Assembly (NCBI GenBank): GCA_963920525.1
Contig: OY986435.1
Coordinates: 173,743,327-173,807,326, forward strand
Length of the DNA stretch: 64,000 nt
DNA from: Dichetophora obliterata
Lineage: Eukaryota; Arthropoda; Insecta; Diptera; Sciomyzidae
Direction: 5' to 3'
A program made the position numbers and the translations under genes. Positions 23,106-34,378 of this stretch are shown one piece after another; position 1 is the first letter of the stretch; the number at the start of each line of letters is the position of its first letter. Under the pieces are notes generated by a model. That model saw only the letters and a list, made by a program, of their open reading frames with translations. It ran no database searches and was not told where the DNA came from.

Positions 23106-24188
23106 AGAAAGTCTTGCATTGATCCATTAAATCTGTCCATTTTTCATCCATTTTTGTTGTATTGAGTAATGGCTTTCGGACATGTTACGCTTATTTTCTC
23201 AGCACTACCTTCGATGCGACGTTTTAAAATATCTGTCTCCGAAGGCGAAAGGAAATTTTTAAGGACAGTTACTCCCCTGTAGTCTATCCACTTTATGAAA
23301 GATATGCCTTGAAAACTTTGTGTGTAAATATCACCTCTTTTCATATTTTTATCGGCTGGCACACATTTTGGAATTTGTTTTCGGTTGCTTCGAACTGTCC
23401 CGCAACACTTAATTTGACGTTTTTTCAATTTGTACTGCATAAATGGTGAGTTGAAAAAGTTGTCAATATATATTTCGAAACCCAAGCCTTTGATCTTTTC
23501 GGTCAACTAAAGCACAATTGATTTTCCTATGCCATATTGAATTCTAGACTATTTTTTGCCAGTATACAGATCAAATACAAATAAATAACCAGTAGCTGAG
23601 TCACATCTACAGCACATCTTCCCCATTTTATTGGTAAATATTTTTGAAAATATTATATAAAAAATAATTTTTTTAATTAAATAAGTGAAACAATTTGTCT
23701 TAGTCAGCGCACACAACATGAACACCAAAACAAAAACGAAACTGTTTTGAAACTGTTTTGTCGCAATGAGCTACATACAGGCCTAATATTCAAATTCTTC
23801 AAAAACAAAATTAATGTTGACTACCATAGGGACACCTGTGTCCCTTTTCGTTTTTTTCAAAGTTCGCACATGTCTGTTACAAAATTATGCACAAAGTTAA
23901 TATGAATCGATGGAATATTGTCTATTTAAAATAAATTTTTGGACTTTTTTTTAAAAAATTTCTTTGGTCCACTAAATAAAAAAGTTTCAAAATGCCACTT
24001 ACACCAGCTGTAGAACTTGATTTTCAAACTGCACAAATACCGTTAGAATAACTTATTTTACAAAACATTGTTCCCAATCTTAAAAAACTAACATTTTAAT
24101 TTAAATTGGTTGAAAAAAATCAATACTTTTGTCCTTTACTTTTGATTTGCCCCTGATTGATATGTCCCTTGGTCTTCAAAGGGTTGAA

Positions 24189-24440
24189 AATTCTGTGTCG
24201 ACAAGCAATAATCGCTTAAGTCGACTTAAGACAGAACTGAGTTATTAATGTAGCTATGCTCCACGCATATAGCACTATAAACACACTAAACCTGAAAGTT
24301 CTAGCATTACCATAGCCGAGGTTATGACACAAAAACAAAAACCTTCCATATAACTTATATGGCAATGGAAAACTTTGAAGCAAGATTTCTCGAAACTTTG
24401 AAATCAGACGTAAGCTGTTATCGCTTATCGACACAGAATT
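24189..24440. mobile_element. MITE with AATTCTGTGTCGA ends, 252 bp
   Basis: Left AATTCTGTGTCGACAAGCAA mirrors right TTATCGCTTATCGACACAGAATT (within: CGACACAGAATT). It starts only 5 bp beyond the piggyBac-like right end. No coding capacity; the superfamily is unknown. Confidence 0.65.
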
Positions 24441-24559
24441 ATGTGTTATCGTTTTTCTCACTGTATTGTGGATTCCATTATATCTAATAATAGTAAAAAA
24501 AAACTAAATTTTTTTTAGTTCTTTTATTATAATTGATTGTGACTGAATTGAAATCAAAA

Positions 24560-24976
24560 AGCAATTAATGCTTTGAATTTAAAATCGGCAAATGGACCTG
24601 ATAATGTCTCAGCTAGTTTTGTACAAAAAATATAAAGCAGCACTCACTACTTCTCTTTCCAATTTTGTAAATAAAAGCTGTATAAATATTTACAAATTAT
24701 CTCGAAGAATAAAAATGAGGTCAGTACTCTCCATTTATAAAAGCGGTAGCAAAGAGTTTTGTTCAAATTACAACATTATTACTAAGCTCAGTATTATCGA
24801 TAAAATACTTGAGATCATCTTGTTGAACAGGGTAAATCAATTTATGACAAAGAATAACATAATTAATGACAGCCAATTCGGGCTTACAGAATATTCAAAC
24901 ACTCTGTCTGCTTGTCTAAATTGCACTGAATTTATTTACGGAAATCTAGATAAAAAAAGTACATGGCATTTCTTTA
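24560..24976 (+). pseudogene. Non-LTR retrotransposon reverse transcriptase fragment
   Basis: Reading begins as AINALNLKSANGPDNVSASF, the N-terminal RT region of Jockey/CR1-like ORF2 proteins (LKS..GPDG). After a frameshift near 24630 it continues in the frame of 24592-24990: SVLSIYKSGSKEFCSNYN, ITKLSIIDKILEIILLNRV, then DSQFGLTEYSNTLSACLN, i.e. RT motifs 1-2 (PI.KSG....NYRPI, QFGF...ST). It stops short of the catalytic motif A at the insertion at 24977. No endonuclease domain remains. Confidence 0.75.
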
Positions 24977-25905
24977 GCTCGTTCTTGTAATTCGTAACGA
25001 TCGAAGTTACCGATCCATGTTACCGATTTGGCGTTACTCTGCCGTAATTCTCACCTACTCTTTTTTTGTAATAATTTGAATCGATTTCTGTTACTCTGCG
25101 GCAAGTGAGAATTCTAACGATTTCTATAAATGACAGTAATGTTGTGTACACATAAAATAACAGGTACATACTCGCAAATTATATTCTAAAACGGAAATTT
25201 ACATTTTTTACTGATTATAATATTTTTTTTTTTTTTGTTTAAAAACGTTTTAGTTTTCAAGGTAATGCGATTAAAAACGAATGTCCATTTCTATAAAATT
25301 AGATAATTTAAGCAAACAAAACATTTGTAAGAGCAATGCAAAAGTACCCGGTTGCAAATATTTGCTAAGTTTTTGTTACACATCACTTATGGCGTCTACG
25401 TTTCTCGAAAAGAAGTTGCATTTTTTCTGCCCTCTTTCTGCAATCTTTAAGAAATCTGAATATTTTCTTCTTTTGAGGTCAACATTTTCGCGAAAAGAAC
25501 ACGATTTAATTGTAGTGGTCACTCTCAAAAGGGCAGAATTTCCAAAAAAGGCATTTTTTCGAGAAACGAAAACGCCATTAGTTTCAAATTATTTACAATA
25601 ATAATTGATGATTATTTCCGCAAGCATTATTGCACATCAAATAACCATTACTCATTTACTTATACTTAAAATAATCTTTTTTTAATAACTTTTATTATAA
25701 AGCTGATTATAAAGCTGATTCAATTTGAAATTTGTTTTAATTTCGCAACGTTCTTCTCGATTTTGTGTTAATTTTCATCACGGACCAAATTTTTTACGAT
25801 TTGAGCGTACACAAACACAAGTTCTCACGAAATCGGTAACTAAGGATCGATACAGCGTGACGTCACACAAATCAGTAACTTGCAGAGTTTTTTACATGAA
25901 CGAGC
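24977..25905. mobile_element. TIR element with TA duplication, 929 bp, inner palindrome
   Basis: Left end GCTCGTTCTTGTAA and right end TTACATGAACGAGC, flanked by TA (24975-24976, 25906-25907). Subterminal AGTTACCGAT ... GTTACCGATTT is mirrored by AAATCGGTAACT. The centre holds a second palindrome (25391-25576). Non-autonomous; a Tc1/mariner-type TA duplication. The 106-codon frame at 25281 lies partly in the palindrome and is not credible. Confidence 0.72.
25391..25576. repeat. Palindrome inside the TA-flanked element
   Basis: GGCGTCTACGTTTCTCGAAA is mirrored by TTTCGAGAAACGAAAACGCC, and TTTTTTCTGCCC by GGGCAGAATT with mismatches. Confidence 0.75.
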
Positions 25906-25969
25906 TACTACTGGCGATTGATTTATTAAAAGCTTCAAAATTTTTCAAAAGACTCAGCTAATTCGCCAA

Positions 25970-28278
25970 TTATCTTATCTTATCTTATCTTATCTTATCT
26001 TATCTTATCTTATCTTATCTTATCTTATCTTATCTTACCTTACCTTATCTTATCTTATCTTATCTTATCTTACCTTACCTTACCTTACCTTACCTTACCT
26101 TACCTTACCTTATCTTATCTTATCTTATCTTATCTTACCTTACCTTACCTTACCTTACCTTACCTTACCTTACCTTACCTTACCTTACCTTACCTTACCT
26201 TACCTTACCTTACCTTACCTTACCTTACCTTACCTTACCTTACCTTACCTTACCTTACCTTACCTTACCTTACCTTACCTTACCTTACCTTACCTTACCT
26301 TACCTTACCTTACCTTACCTTACCTTACCTTACCTTACCTTACCTTACCTTACCTTACCTTACCTTACCTTACCTTACCTTACCTTACCTTACCTTACCT
26401 TACCTTACCTTACCTTACCTTACCTTACCTTACCTTACCTTACCTTACCTTACCTTACCTTACCTTACCTTACCTTACCTTACCTTACCTTACCTTACCT
26501 TACCTTACCTTATCTTATCTTATCTTATCTTATCTTATCTTATCTTATCTTATCTTATCTTATCTTATCTTATCTTATCTTATCTTATCTTATCTTATCT
26601 TATCTTATCTTATCTTATCTTATCTTATCTTATCTTATCTTATCTTATCTTATCTTATCTTATCTTATCTTATCTTATCTTATCTTATCTTATCTTATCT
26701 TATCTTATCTTATCTTATCTTATCTTATCTTATCTTATCTTATCTTATCTTATCTTATCTTATCTTATCTTATCTTATCTTATCTTATCTTATCTTATCT
26801 TATCTTATCTTATCTTATCTTATCTTATCTTATCTTATCTTATCTTATCTTATCTTATCTTATCTTATCTTATCTTATCTTATCTTATCTTATCTTATCT
26901 TATCTTATCTTATCTTATCTTATCTTATCTTATCTTATCTTATCTTATCTTATCTTATCTTATCTTATCTTATCTTATCTTATCTTATCTTATCTTATCT
27001 TATCTTATCTTATCTTATCTTATCTTATCTTATCTTATCTTATCTTATCTTATCTTATCTTATCTTATCTTATCTTATCTTATCTTATCTTATCTTATCT
27101 TATCTTATCTTATCTTATCTTATCTTATCTTATCTTATCTTATCTTATCTTATCTTATCTTATCTTATCTTATCTTATCTTATCTTATCTTATCTTATCT
27201 TATCTTATCTTATCTTATCTTATCTTATCTTATCTTATCTTATCTTATCTTATCTTATCTTATCTTATCTTATCTTATCTTATCTTATCTTATCTTATCT
27301 TATCTTATCTTATCTTATCTTATCTTATCTTATCTTATCTTATCTTATCTTATCTTATCTTATCTTATCTTATCTTATCTTATCTTATCTTATCTTATCT
27401 TATCTTATCTTATCTTATCTTATCTTATCTTATCTTATCTTATCTTATCTTATCTTATCTTATCTTATCTTATCTTATCTTATCTTATCTTATCTTATCT
27501 TATCTTATCTTATCTTATCTTATCTTATCTTATCTTATCTTATCTTATCTTATCTTATCTTATCTTATCTTATCTTATCTTATCTTATCTTATCTTATCT
27601 TATCTTATCTTATCTTATCTTATCTTATCTTATCTTATCTTACCTTACCTTATCTTATCTTATCTTATCTTATCTTACCTTACCTTACCTTACCTTACCT
27701 TACCTTACCTTACCTTACCTTACCTTACCTTATCTTATCTTATCTTATCTTATCTTATCTTATCTTATCTTATCTTATCTTATCTTATCTTATCTTATCT
27801 TATCTTATCTTATCTTATCTTATCTTATCTTATCTTATCTTATCTTATCTTATCTTATCTTATCTTATCTTATCTTATCTTATCTTATCTTATCTTATCT
27901 TATCTTATCTTATCTTATCTTATCTTATCTTATCTTATCTTATCTTATCTTATCTTATCTTATCTTATCTTATCTTATCTTATCTTATCTTATCTTATCT
28001 TATCTTATCTTATCTTATCTTATCTTATCTTATCTTATCTTATCTTATCTTATCTTATCTTATCTTATCTTATCTTATCTTATCTTATCTTATCTTATCT
28101 TATCTTATCTTATCTTATCTTATCTTATCTTATCTTATCTTATCTTATCTTATCTTATCTTATCTTATCTTATCTTATCTTATCTTATCTTATCTTATCT
28201 TATCTTATCTTATCTTATCTTATCTTATCTTATCTTATCTTATCTTATCTTATCTTATCTTATCTTATCTTATCTTAT
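25970..28278. repeat. 2.3-kb pentanucleotide satellite, (TTATC)n/(TTACC)n
   Basis: About 462 uninterrupted 5-bp units. Two variants form blocks: TTATC (AGATAAG-containing on the other strand) and TTACC. TTACC blocks are at about 26036-26045, 26071-26115, 26136-26510, 27641-27650 and 27676-27730; the rest is TTATC. No unit has an indel, so phase is kept throughout, and variant changes are all T/C at one position. On the minus strand each TTATC unit yields the AGATAAG consensus of GATA factors. Array length is only as good as the assembly. Confidence 0.97.
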
Positions 28279-29244
28279 ACTATTAAAAGAGCAATATTTG
28301 TTTGTTTGTAAATATGTTCTCGAAAACGGCCAGAGTAATTTCGAAGAAATTTTCAATATAGGAGTTTACGTGAGTGAAAATCGATCTAACTAGGTCTAAT
28401 TTATGAAAAAATTTGTTTAGTTGTTTAGTTGTTTAGATTTAGTCAGCCAAATTTTTTAATTCGTTAAAAAGTTTCTATTCAAGTCTGTTATTTGATTATA
28501 TTATTACCCTGTACGACCATTGGGACATATTCACCACTTTTCAAAATTGCAAAAATTCAATTTTTTTCTATCAAATCTGTGTTTTATAAAACTAACTTTT
28601 GGCAGCTTAAATCGGTGAAATATCCCTATGTGCATCCTGAAAAGTGTTCACACCCGAAGTCCGGGATTGGAATAACTGCTGGCATCCCTAATAAGGACAG
28701 TAGGAAAATTTATATCTTAAGCGATTTCGATAAAATGTTGAATACAGGGTCTTACGTGGGCAAAAAATCGATCTAACTTTGTAGGTCTTATTTCTAAAAG
28801 TTCGTTCTGTTTGTGTTTTTACGAATATAATTTGTAGTGGTTTCCATTTCATTCAGTTTTTGTTATGTATCGAGGCGTGAGTCATAGCATTCTGCATGTT
28901 TTTGTTTGTAGTATGAGCTCAGTCACGTATGCATGTTGTTCGTGTTTTTGTTGCGTATAAAGATTTTATTTTTCCATGTATTTTAATGTGGTGCCCACAT
29001 TGTGGTGTTTGACCAATTAAGGCGGCCAAAATTATAATATCGGTAATAAGTTTCCATTATATTACAGACCTATATTTTTTCGGATTTACGTAAACTTAAT
29101 GGTATTATTGTGCTATTCGTTCTTTTAAACTGTGAGGTTAAAATGTTATTCCAAACATTTCTGATTACAGGAGCTTTAAAATAATAAATTTTAATAAAAA
29201 ACATGAGTTTTGGAGGGAAGCCAAGCTAAGCTCGGCCGCCCAGG
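28279..29244. other. Non-coding; diverged direct repeat
   Basis: 28363-28405 (GTTTACGTGAG ... AATCGATCTAACTAGGTCTAATTT) resembles 28748-28795 (TCTTACGTGGGC ... AATCGATCTAACTT ... GTCTTATTT), a roughly 385-bp spaced duplication. The 94-codon frame at 28492 has no motif. Confidence 0.5.
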
Positions 29245-29508
29245 TACTTATTAGCAAACTAGTAAAACTTGGTTTAAAACGAAATGCAATCAAACTCTTT
29301 GAAAGTTTCTTGTTAAATAGAAAATAGTATGTGGAAAATAATTAAATAAAAAGCTCCTTAAAAATAAATAAAGTATAAATATCCGAGGATCTAAGCTTGC
29401 TGCTTCTTTGTTTTTTGTTATATATAAATGGAATTTTTAGTTTAAAATTAAAGGCTATACCACAATTTCATGCTGATGATGGAAAATTTATGTATTCTTT
29501 GGAATAGA
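29245..29508 (+). pseudogene. Non-LTR reverse transcriptase fragment
   Basis: Decayed plus-strand reading: SKLVKLGLKRNAIKLFESFL, LLNRK, stops, then LLFLLYINGIF and FHADDGKFMYS. This is the RT order 'L..LG....A...F.SYL.NR', motif B/C linker (FLLYINDI) and the catalytic ADD box. The Tyr of YADD is His. Several in-frame stops. The clade is Jockey/CR1-like; too short to say more. Confidence 0.7.
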
Positions 29509-30012
29509 AGTACATCTACCTAATATTTAATAAGACTTAAATACAATTTCAAATGATGATATTAGTAATTTAAATGTTCTTCTTAACAGCAGTGATTTTT
29601 TTCTAGCAACAATTGTATTTTTTTCGGCACATTTAGGTAAAATTAGTTAAAAAATATTTCATTGGCAAAGGGGGCTACGCCATGAGCAACGGGCGTAAAG
29701 AATTGAAATTAAAAAATATTTTTTTTTATATATATATTTACAGCCGTATTCATAAAAAGTTACAAACCTCTTGTAAGCCCTTTATAAGACACATGCTTAA
29801 AAACGTTATTCATAAACGTTCAATAACGAAAAAAACCTCTTGTAAGAGCTTCACAAATGAGAGAATTTTAAAATAGGAACAAACCTTCTGTAAATCTCCT
29901 ACAAAGCTGTTTTAAATTTTAATGTTCTCAATTGAGAGCAATCTTCTCATTTTGTGACAAACTAAAATGTCAACAAACAAATAAACAAATGAAAATAATT
30001 GTGTTTTGTGAT

Positions 30013-31659
30013 CAGTGTTACCATATGGGCAGATAAACTTTTTGCTGGCAGTTTTTTGAGAGGGTAGACAGTTTTACAGTTTTTGCCTAAAAAATAGTTT
30101 TTTTTTTATTTTACCCAGTTTTTCAAGTTTTTACGATTAAAACAATGCTTACTAGTTTAATGAATCAAATACAATAAATAAATAAATTGTATGTTACTGC
30201 AAAAATATAAGTAACATTTGAAGCTGCTACTCATTTTAATACTACTTTTCACGCCCTTTCAAAAATTTCTTTATGAAGTGGTAGCGCAGTTGCTATTATT
30301 GTTGCTTTCGTTGTTCCTGTTCTTTTGTCTCGATTTTCATTCGTCAAGTCTTGACGGTCAATATATATATATATATGAATATATATGCTTTGAAGACTAC
30401 AAAGAAATTGATGTAAATGATTTCAAGTTCTTAAAAAATCATAAAGACATTTATTTAGGAGTCAATTTATATACGTCTTTAAGCTCTACGCATAAATTAT
30501 TCGAATCAGATGAAATGGATTTTAGAGAACATTGCTTAAAATTTTATGTTGAGCTTTGCAATTGTCAAAAGTTTGATTTTGGAAATGATTTTCTAAAATG
30601 TGTCGATCTTTTAGCACCAACGAAAATTAAAAAAAAAAAAGGTAAAATTTCACTATTTTCTATTTGTGTATTTTTCTACCTAATGTCATCCAATCAGAAA
30701 ATTACAAGAAATTGACGATGAGTTGCGCCACATTAATGTCAGTGATTTGAATTTACTTAATGAAAATAATATTGAAACTTTTTGGAAAACAATTTTTGAT
30801 CAGAAACGTGGAGATAATACCAAAGTCTTTCCATTACTTACAAAACTAGCTTATGTTGTTTTATAACGTATTTTTTATTATATTAACGTATTATATTAAC
30901 AAAACTCAAATCAGAAATAAATTAGAAATTCCCACCTTGCATGGGATTTTTTGAACTAAAAATTTTTTAAGGAAAAACGATTGGAACTGCACAAATTAAA
31001 ACAGTCATCAGAAATTATAAAAAAATTTGATCAAAATATGTTTAAAAAATAATTTAATTTTTCAGATTTCATCATTTGTGAGTGTTTGATTTTTTTTAAA
31101 CAGTCTTTCCATTGCAAAATTCTACAAAAGGTTTGATATAAAATGAATTTCTGATTTTAGCCTTATTACTACAGATTTGAGAAAAAATGCTTTCTGCATT
31201 TGCTGGTGCTTCAGGAATCAATAAAACAGCATAAGCAACTTGCCTTTGTAATGAACAGACTTGGAATTATTTCCACATATCTTAAATTAATCTACTAAAA
31301 TTAATTTGATTTATTAATGAGTAAAACTATTTTATATGGAATGTAATTTACTATGATCTCAAAAATTGGTAATGACATTTACATTCATATAAATATCAAA
31401 TGTATATTTTTTTAAACAAATTTTTAAGTTTTTCAATAAATTGAAAATTTAAATGATTTAAGTTAATGAGTGCTATTGGTTTTGTTTTGTTTAATTATTA
31501 ATTTAATTTAAATACTTTATTTCAAATACAAGAATACAAATTTTAAAGCACACATTTTAAATATATATGTTTTAGTTATTTTTTTTAGTTCTAGTTTTTT
31601 CACAAAAAATTAAGATTTTTTTCTGATAATTAAAGTTTAAAAAAAATATGGCAACATTG
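30013..31659 (+). mobile_element. hAT-like element nested in the PIF-like element
   Basis: Ends CAGTGTTACCATAT and ATATGGCAACATTG (12 of 14 matched). The flanking octamers TTTGTGAT and TTCTTGAT agree at 6 of 8, consistent with a decayed 8-bp hAT duplication. A hAT-type C-terminal reading lies inside. Confidence 0.7.
30370..30866 (+). pseudogene. hAT-type transposase C-terminal remnant
   Basis: Two readings: FEDYKEIDVNDFKFLKNHKD ... FREHCLKFYVELCNCQKFDFGNDF (shown split here; 30395-30630) and LQEIDDELRHINV ... NNIETFWKTIFDQ ... VFPLLTKLAYVVL (30702-30866, stop TAA). The second matches the hAT dimerisation region (FW..I......FP.L..LA). Between them GTAAAA (30642) and TCCAATCAG (ends 30697) bound a 56-nt AT-rich stretch that looks like a fly intron, though the frame then needs one base of slippage in the preceding A-run. 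Only the C-terminal part is present, and the downstream ERVFS-type motif is absent. Upstream Leu-rich codons (30218-30340) are probably not coding. Confidence 0.55.
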
Positions 31660-31959
31660 TTCTTGATTCAAATGTAAACAAAATTTTAAACAAATGCCTG
31701 TTAATATATCAAATTCACAAGCCTATTTTTTTCTTTTTTGAATTTTTAAGCAACTGTCATTCTATTTATCAAAGTCACAAACGAAAACTACAACTGTTCC
31801 TACTTTAAAGCATCAGTATTCTCACTTCAACTACAAGACTCTTACAACTCGTTTAAGAATACAACGTTTTTAAAGAGTATTTTAACTTTAAAGAGCATTT
31901 TAACTAAAAAACGTTTGAAAGCTGTTTTAAAATATTTTTATGAATACGGCTGTTAAAAT

Positions 31960-32173
31960 TTAAATTTTTTTACAAATTTGTGTGGTCACATACATTTTTC
32001 TGAAACTTTTTAAAATGTCTTCATATGAAATGATAGGAAAAGACTCAGAACTTTCAAAAGGTAGACCTAACAGAAGCACTCATCATACAGCGATCAAGGA
32101 AGGTATACTGACATCAATAATACCACTACTAGCATGCCTTATTTTGCGTAACCCTAGCTAATTGCCCATTGGG
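31960..32173. mobile_element. TIR element 'CCCAGTGGGCA', one-ended fragment C
   Basis: Shares AGGAAAAGACTC, TTCAAA..GGTAG, GAAGCACTCATCA, CAGCGATCA.GGAAGG and CACTACTAGCATGC with copy B and ends TTGCCCATTGGG at 32173. The left part is replaced by the PIF-like element at 29741-31952. Confidence 0.75.
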
Positions 32174-33284
32174 TTCATACTTAACCCTCTACTGCACATG
32201 AAGTTATTGATTTTTATAGAATTTATAGCCTACTGAGTAATGTTTATGGGATTGTTTTTAATTTGTACATGTAAAACACATGAAATCACGCATTTTTCGA
32301 ACAGTCACTTATGACTCTTAACGGACACGGATCTACTTTTTTGAAAAAAAGCGTATCTAATTACAGTTCAAATATAAATCCAACATAAACATTTTTTTTC
32401 ATAATGGATCATAATGCGTGCAGTAGAGGGTGGACACAAATCCATATACATTTACAATTTACATATGCCACATATAAAGATGCATCAGCCTATGTTGACA
32501 TTTTAATCACTTGCTATATTGACTTAAAACCATCAGAATGAAGAAGGGAAATGCTGAAATTTAAACACACAATTTCAAAAACATGCACACATTAAGACAA
32601 TGTTTTTAATTTATGCGTTTAACTGAATCTTATTTAGTCTATCTGAGCATAAAGTTGTTGCTGTTGTTAGTCTCGATGTTGTTATCGTTTTGTAATCCGG
32701 CTTAAATTAGCCGAAGCGTACAGCGTTAGTAATTACAATAACAGGAACCACAACAACAACCAGAGAAATTTGCAAGGACGACAAAGCCAAAGGATTTAAC
32801 CTCGTTCAGATTTTTTTTTATAATACTTTCATATATTTTCATTTCGTCTGGTTATTCCGTCTGTCGTATTTTGTCTGTCTGCCATATACTTCTTCTACTT
32901 CCCAAGAATAACAGCTGGAATGGCCATTGGAATCATTGTTTTTGTAGTTGTTGTTGTCATTGCTGTTGTTGTTATTTTCACTTATCCAACCATTCGCATT
33001 AATTAAAACAATTTGTTCGCTCTCCATCAACTCTGCTGATGTTCTCCTTTTATTTTTCATTAAATTAAGTGTTCACCTGAATCCGAACGTCAACGTTTTC
33101 TATGCGGTATTTTCACCTGTTTGCCTTATTTTAAAGGATTAAAATGTTTTGCTAATGGATTCTAGTACATATGTCGTTGTTTAGTTGGGAACAACTCAAA
33201 CAATTGCACTCAATACCAAAGACCATAAGAAATAATCTATCATTTTAATTGATTTATAAGCTTTTACTACGAATTGCTATCAAT
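32174..33284. other. Non-coding; GTT/CAA microsatellites
   Basis: Scattered CAACAACAAC (32747) and GTTGTTGTTGTC (32946) runs. 32317-32430 and 32205-32300 each carry a 'TAGAGGGT / CCCTCTAC' end (ACCCTCTACTGCAC at 32194 against GTGCAGTAGAGGGT at 32417), suggesting a roughly 240-bp MITE at 32194-32431. No gene. Confidence 0.5.
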
Positions 33285-33430
33285 TCTAATGTTGCTGCCA
33301 AAGCCACACCCCTTTCACCGCCCACAAATCAATAAAAATACTATATTTCGAACGGTTTTTATCGTATTAGACTATAACTTGCAAATAAAGATCGTATGGT
33401 TACTGTCGGCTTCCAAGCTGAAGTCCATGC
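33285..33430. repeat. Dispersed fly repeat with CACACCCCTTTCACCGCCC
   Basis: The words CCACACCCCTTTCACCGCCC, CTATATTTCG, TCGTATTAGACTA and TGGTTACTGTCGG recur, diverged, at 35740-35910, 36060-36180 and 38230-38300. Confidence 0.65.
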
Positions 33431-34378
33431 CTAAGAGAGTATGCAAACAGTCCCCCTAGGAATAAAACATTTACATTCACTCTGACAGCAAAGCTGCTCT
33501 ACTTCCACCTTATAAAATCACGTCCAAACTCGTATGGGACTGCCTACAGATGCTATTCAAAGTGTCTACCCATAACAGAGTCCACCTTGTTTGGATACCA
33601 GGCCATAGCGACTAGTTAGGAAACGATATAGCGAACGAACTAGACAGGAAAGGATCTGCAAGTTCCTTCACAGGCCCAGAACCATTCTGCGGGCTACCAT
33701 GGGGTACTATGTGCCATAACATTAAAATGTGTTTAAACAGAGAGGCACTTCATTACTGGAGGGAAACCGAAAGTAACAGACAGGCAAAAACATTCATGCC
33801 AACCACTTTGCTCCAAAGAACGAAACAATTCCCTACTTTAAGTGGAATATCTACCAGACTTGTCACAGGTTTCGTAACTGGAAATTGCAAGGTAAATAAG
33901 CACTTATTAAGCGGGGTACACATTAGCGATCATGAGTGACACTCATGCTCAAAATCTCTCTTTTTACGCAGGTTCGCGTGTGTGTACTTTAGGTTAAAAT
34001 AAAAGTCGCTGGTTATAGTCTATGAGTTTATTTACAATTTTTACACAGCGTATGGCGAACTAATTGCCAAGACGTTAAAAATAGAACTAACTAATTCTTT
34101 TAAGGCAGCAGGGCCCATAGCCCATGCCACCACAACGCGTTGTATATGTATTGTAACGCAATGTAAAATACCGCGAAAGCGCACATAGTTAATACAACGA
34201 ATACGCAATTCCCGATATGCATTTTTATGTTCTATCATATCTTATTAGAATCACTGGCATTTATACCATCTCGCTTCGTCATCAGCGCTAATGACGAAGC
34301 GGCAGAGCGGTTGCGGGGTGTATTCTCATTACCCACACCAATGCGCGATTGCCTGTGAGCTGGGTAGCTAAGCCAGCG

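Larger units (their letters stand above)
21540..23635 (-). pseudogene. piggyBac-type transposase, C-terminal half, split by mariner
   Basis: PiggyBac (PGBD/IS4-type) transposase remains. From the 5' side on the minus strand: ATGYLFVFDLYTGKK (about 23600), a frame with stops, then LTEKIKGLGFEIYIDNFFNS (from about 23506) through YKLKKRQIKCCGTVRSNRK, MKRGDIYTQ and CPKAITQYNKNG to 23144. The DLMDQ motif follows after a frameshift near 23140. At 23105 the mariner interrupts; beyond it (from 21882) the gene continues YELSRKSKIK, NVNNAF and a Cys-rich tail (CNACKG) ending about 21550. The junction across the mariner stays in frame (CKTF then FYEL). At least two stops and one frameshift; non-functional. 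Confidence 0.85.
21240..24183 (-). mobile_element. piggyBac-like transposon, nested with a mariner
   Basis: Outer TIRs CCCTTTGAGGACCA (21240) and TGGTCTTCAAAGGG (ends 24183). Subterminal inverted pair GTCCCTATGG (21394-21403) and CCATAGGGAC (23823-23832). The expected TTAA flanks are not intact (TCTC / TTGA). It carries piggyBac transposase remains on the minus strand and a complete mariner at 21883-23105. Without the mariner it is about 1.7 kb, shorter than an autonomous piggyBac, so the N-terminal half of the transposase gene is deleted. Confidence 0.82.
29741..31952. mobile_element. PIF/Harbinger-like non-autonomous element, split by hAT-like insert
   Basis: TIRs CAGCCGTATTCATAAAAA (29741) and TTTTTATGAATACGGCTG (ends 31952), with TTA duplications at 29738-29740 and 31953-31955. 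A 3-bp TTA/TWA duplication is typical of PIF/Harbinger. About 270 bp remain on each side of the nested hAT-like element; the arms share further words such as TCTTGTAAG, CATAAACG and AAAACAGCTT in mirrored order. No PIF transposase seen. Confidence 0.8.

Noticed and set aside
25970..28278. Telomeric or CRISPR-like array
   Set aside because: The unit is TTATC/TTACC, not the insect telomeric TTAGG; there are no spacers, so it is a simple satellite.
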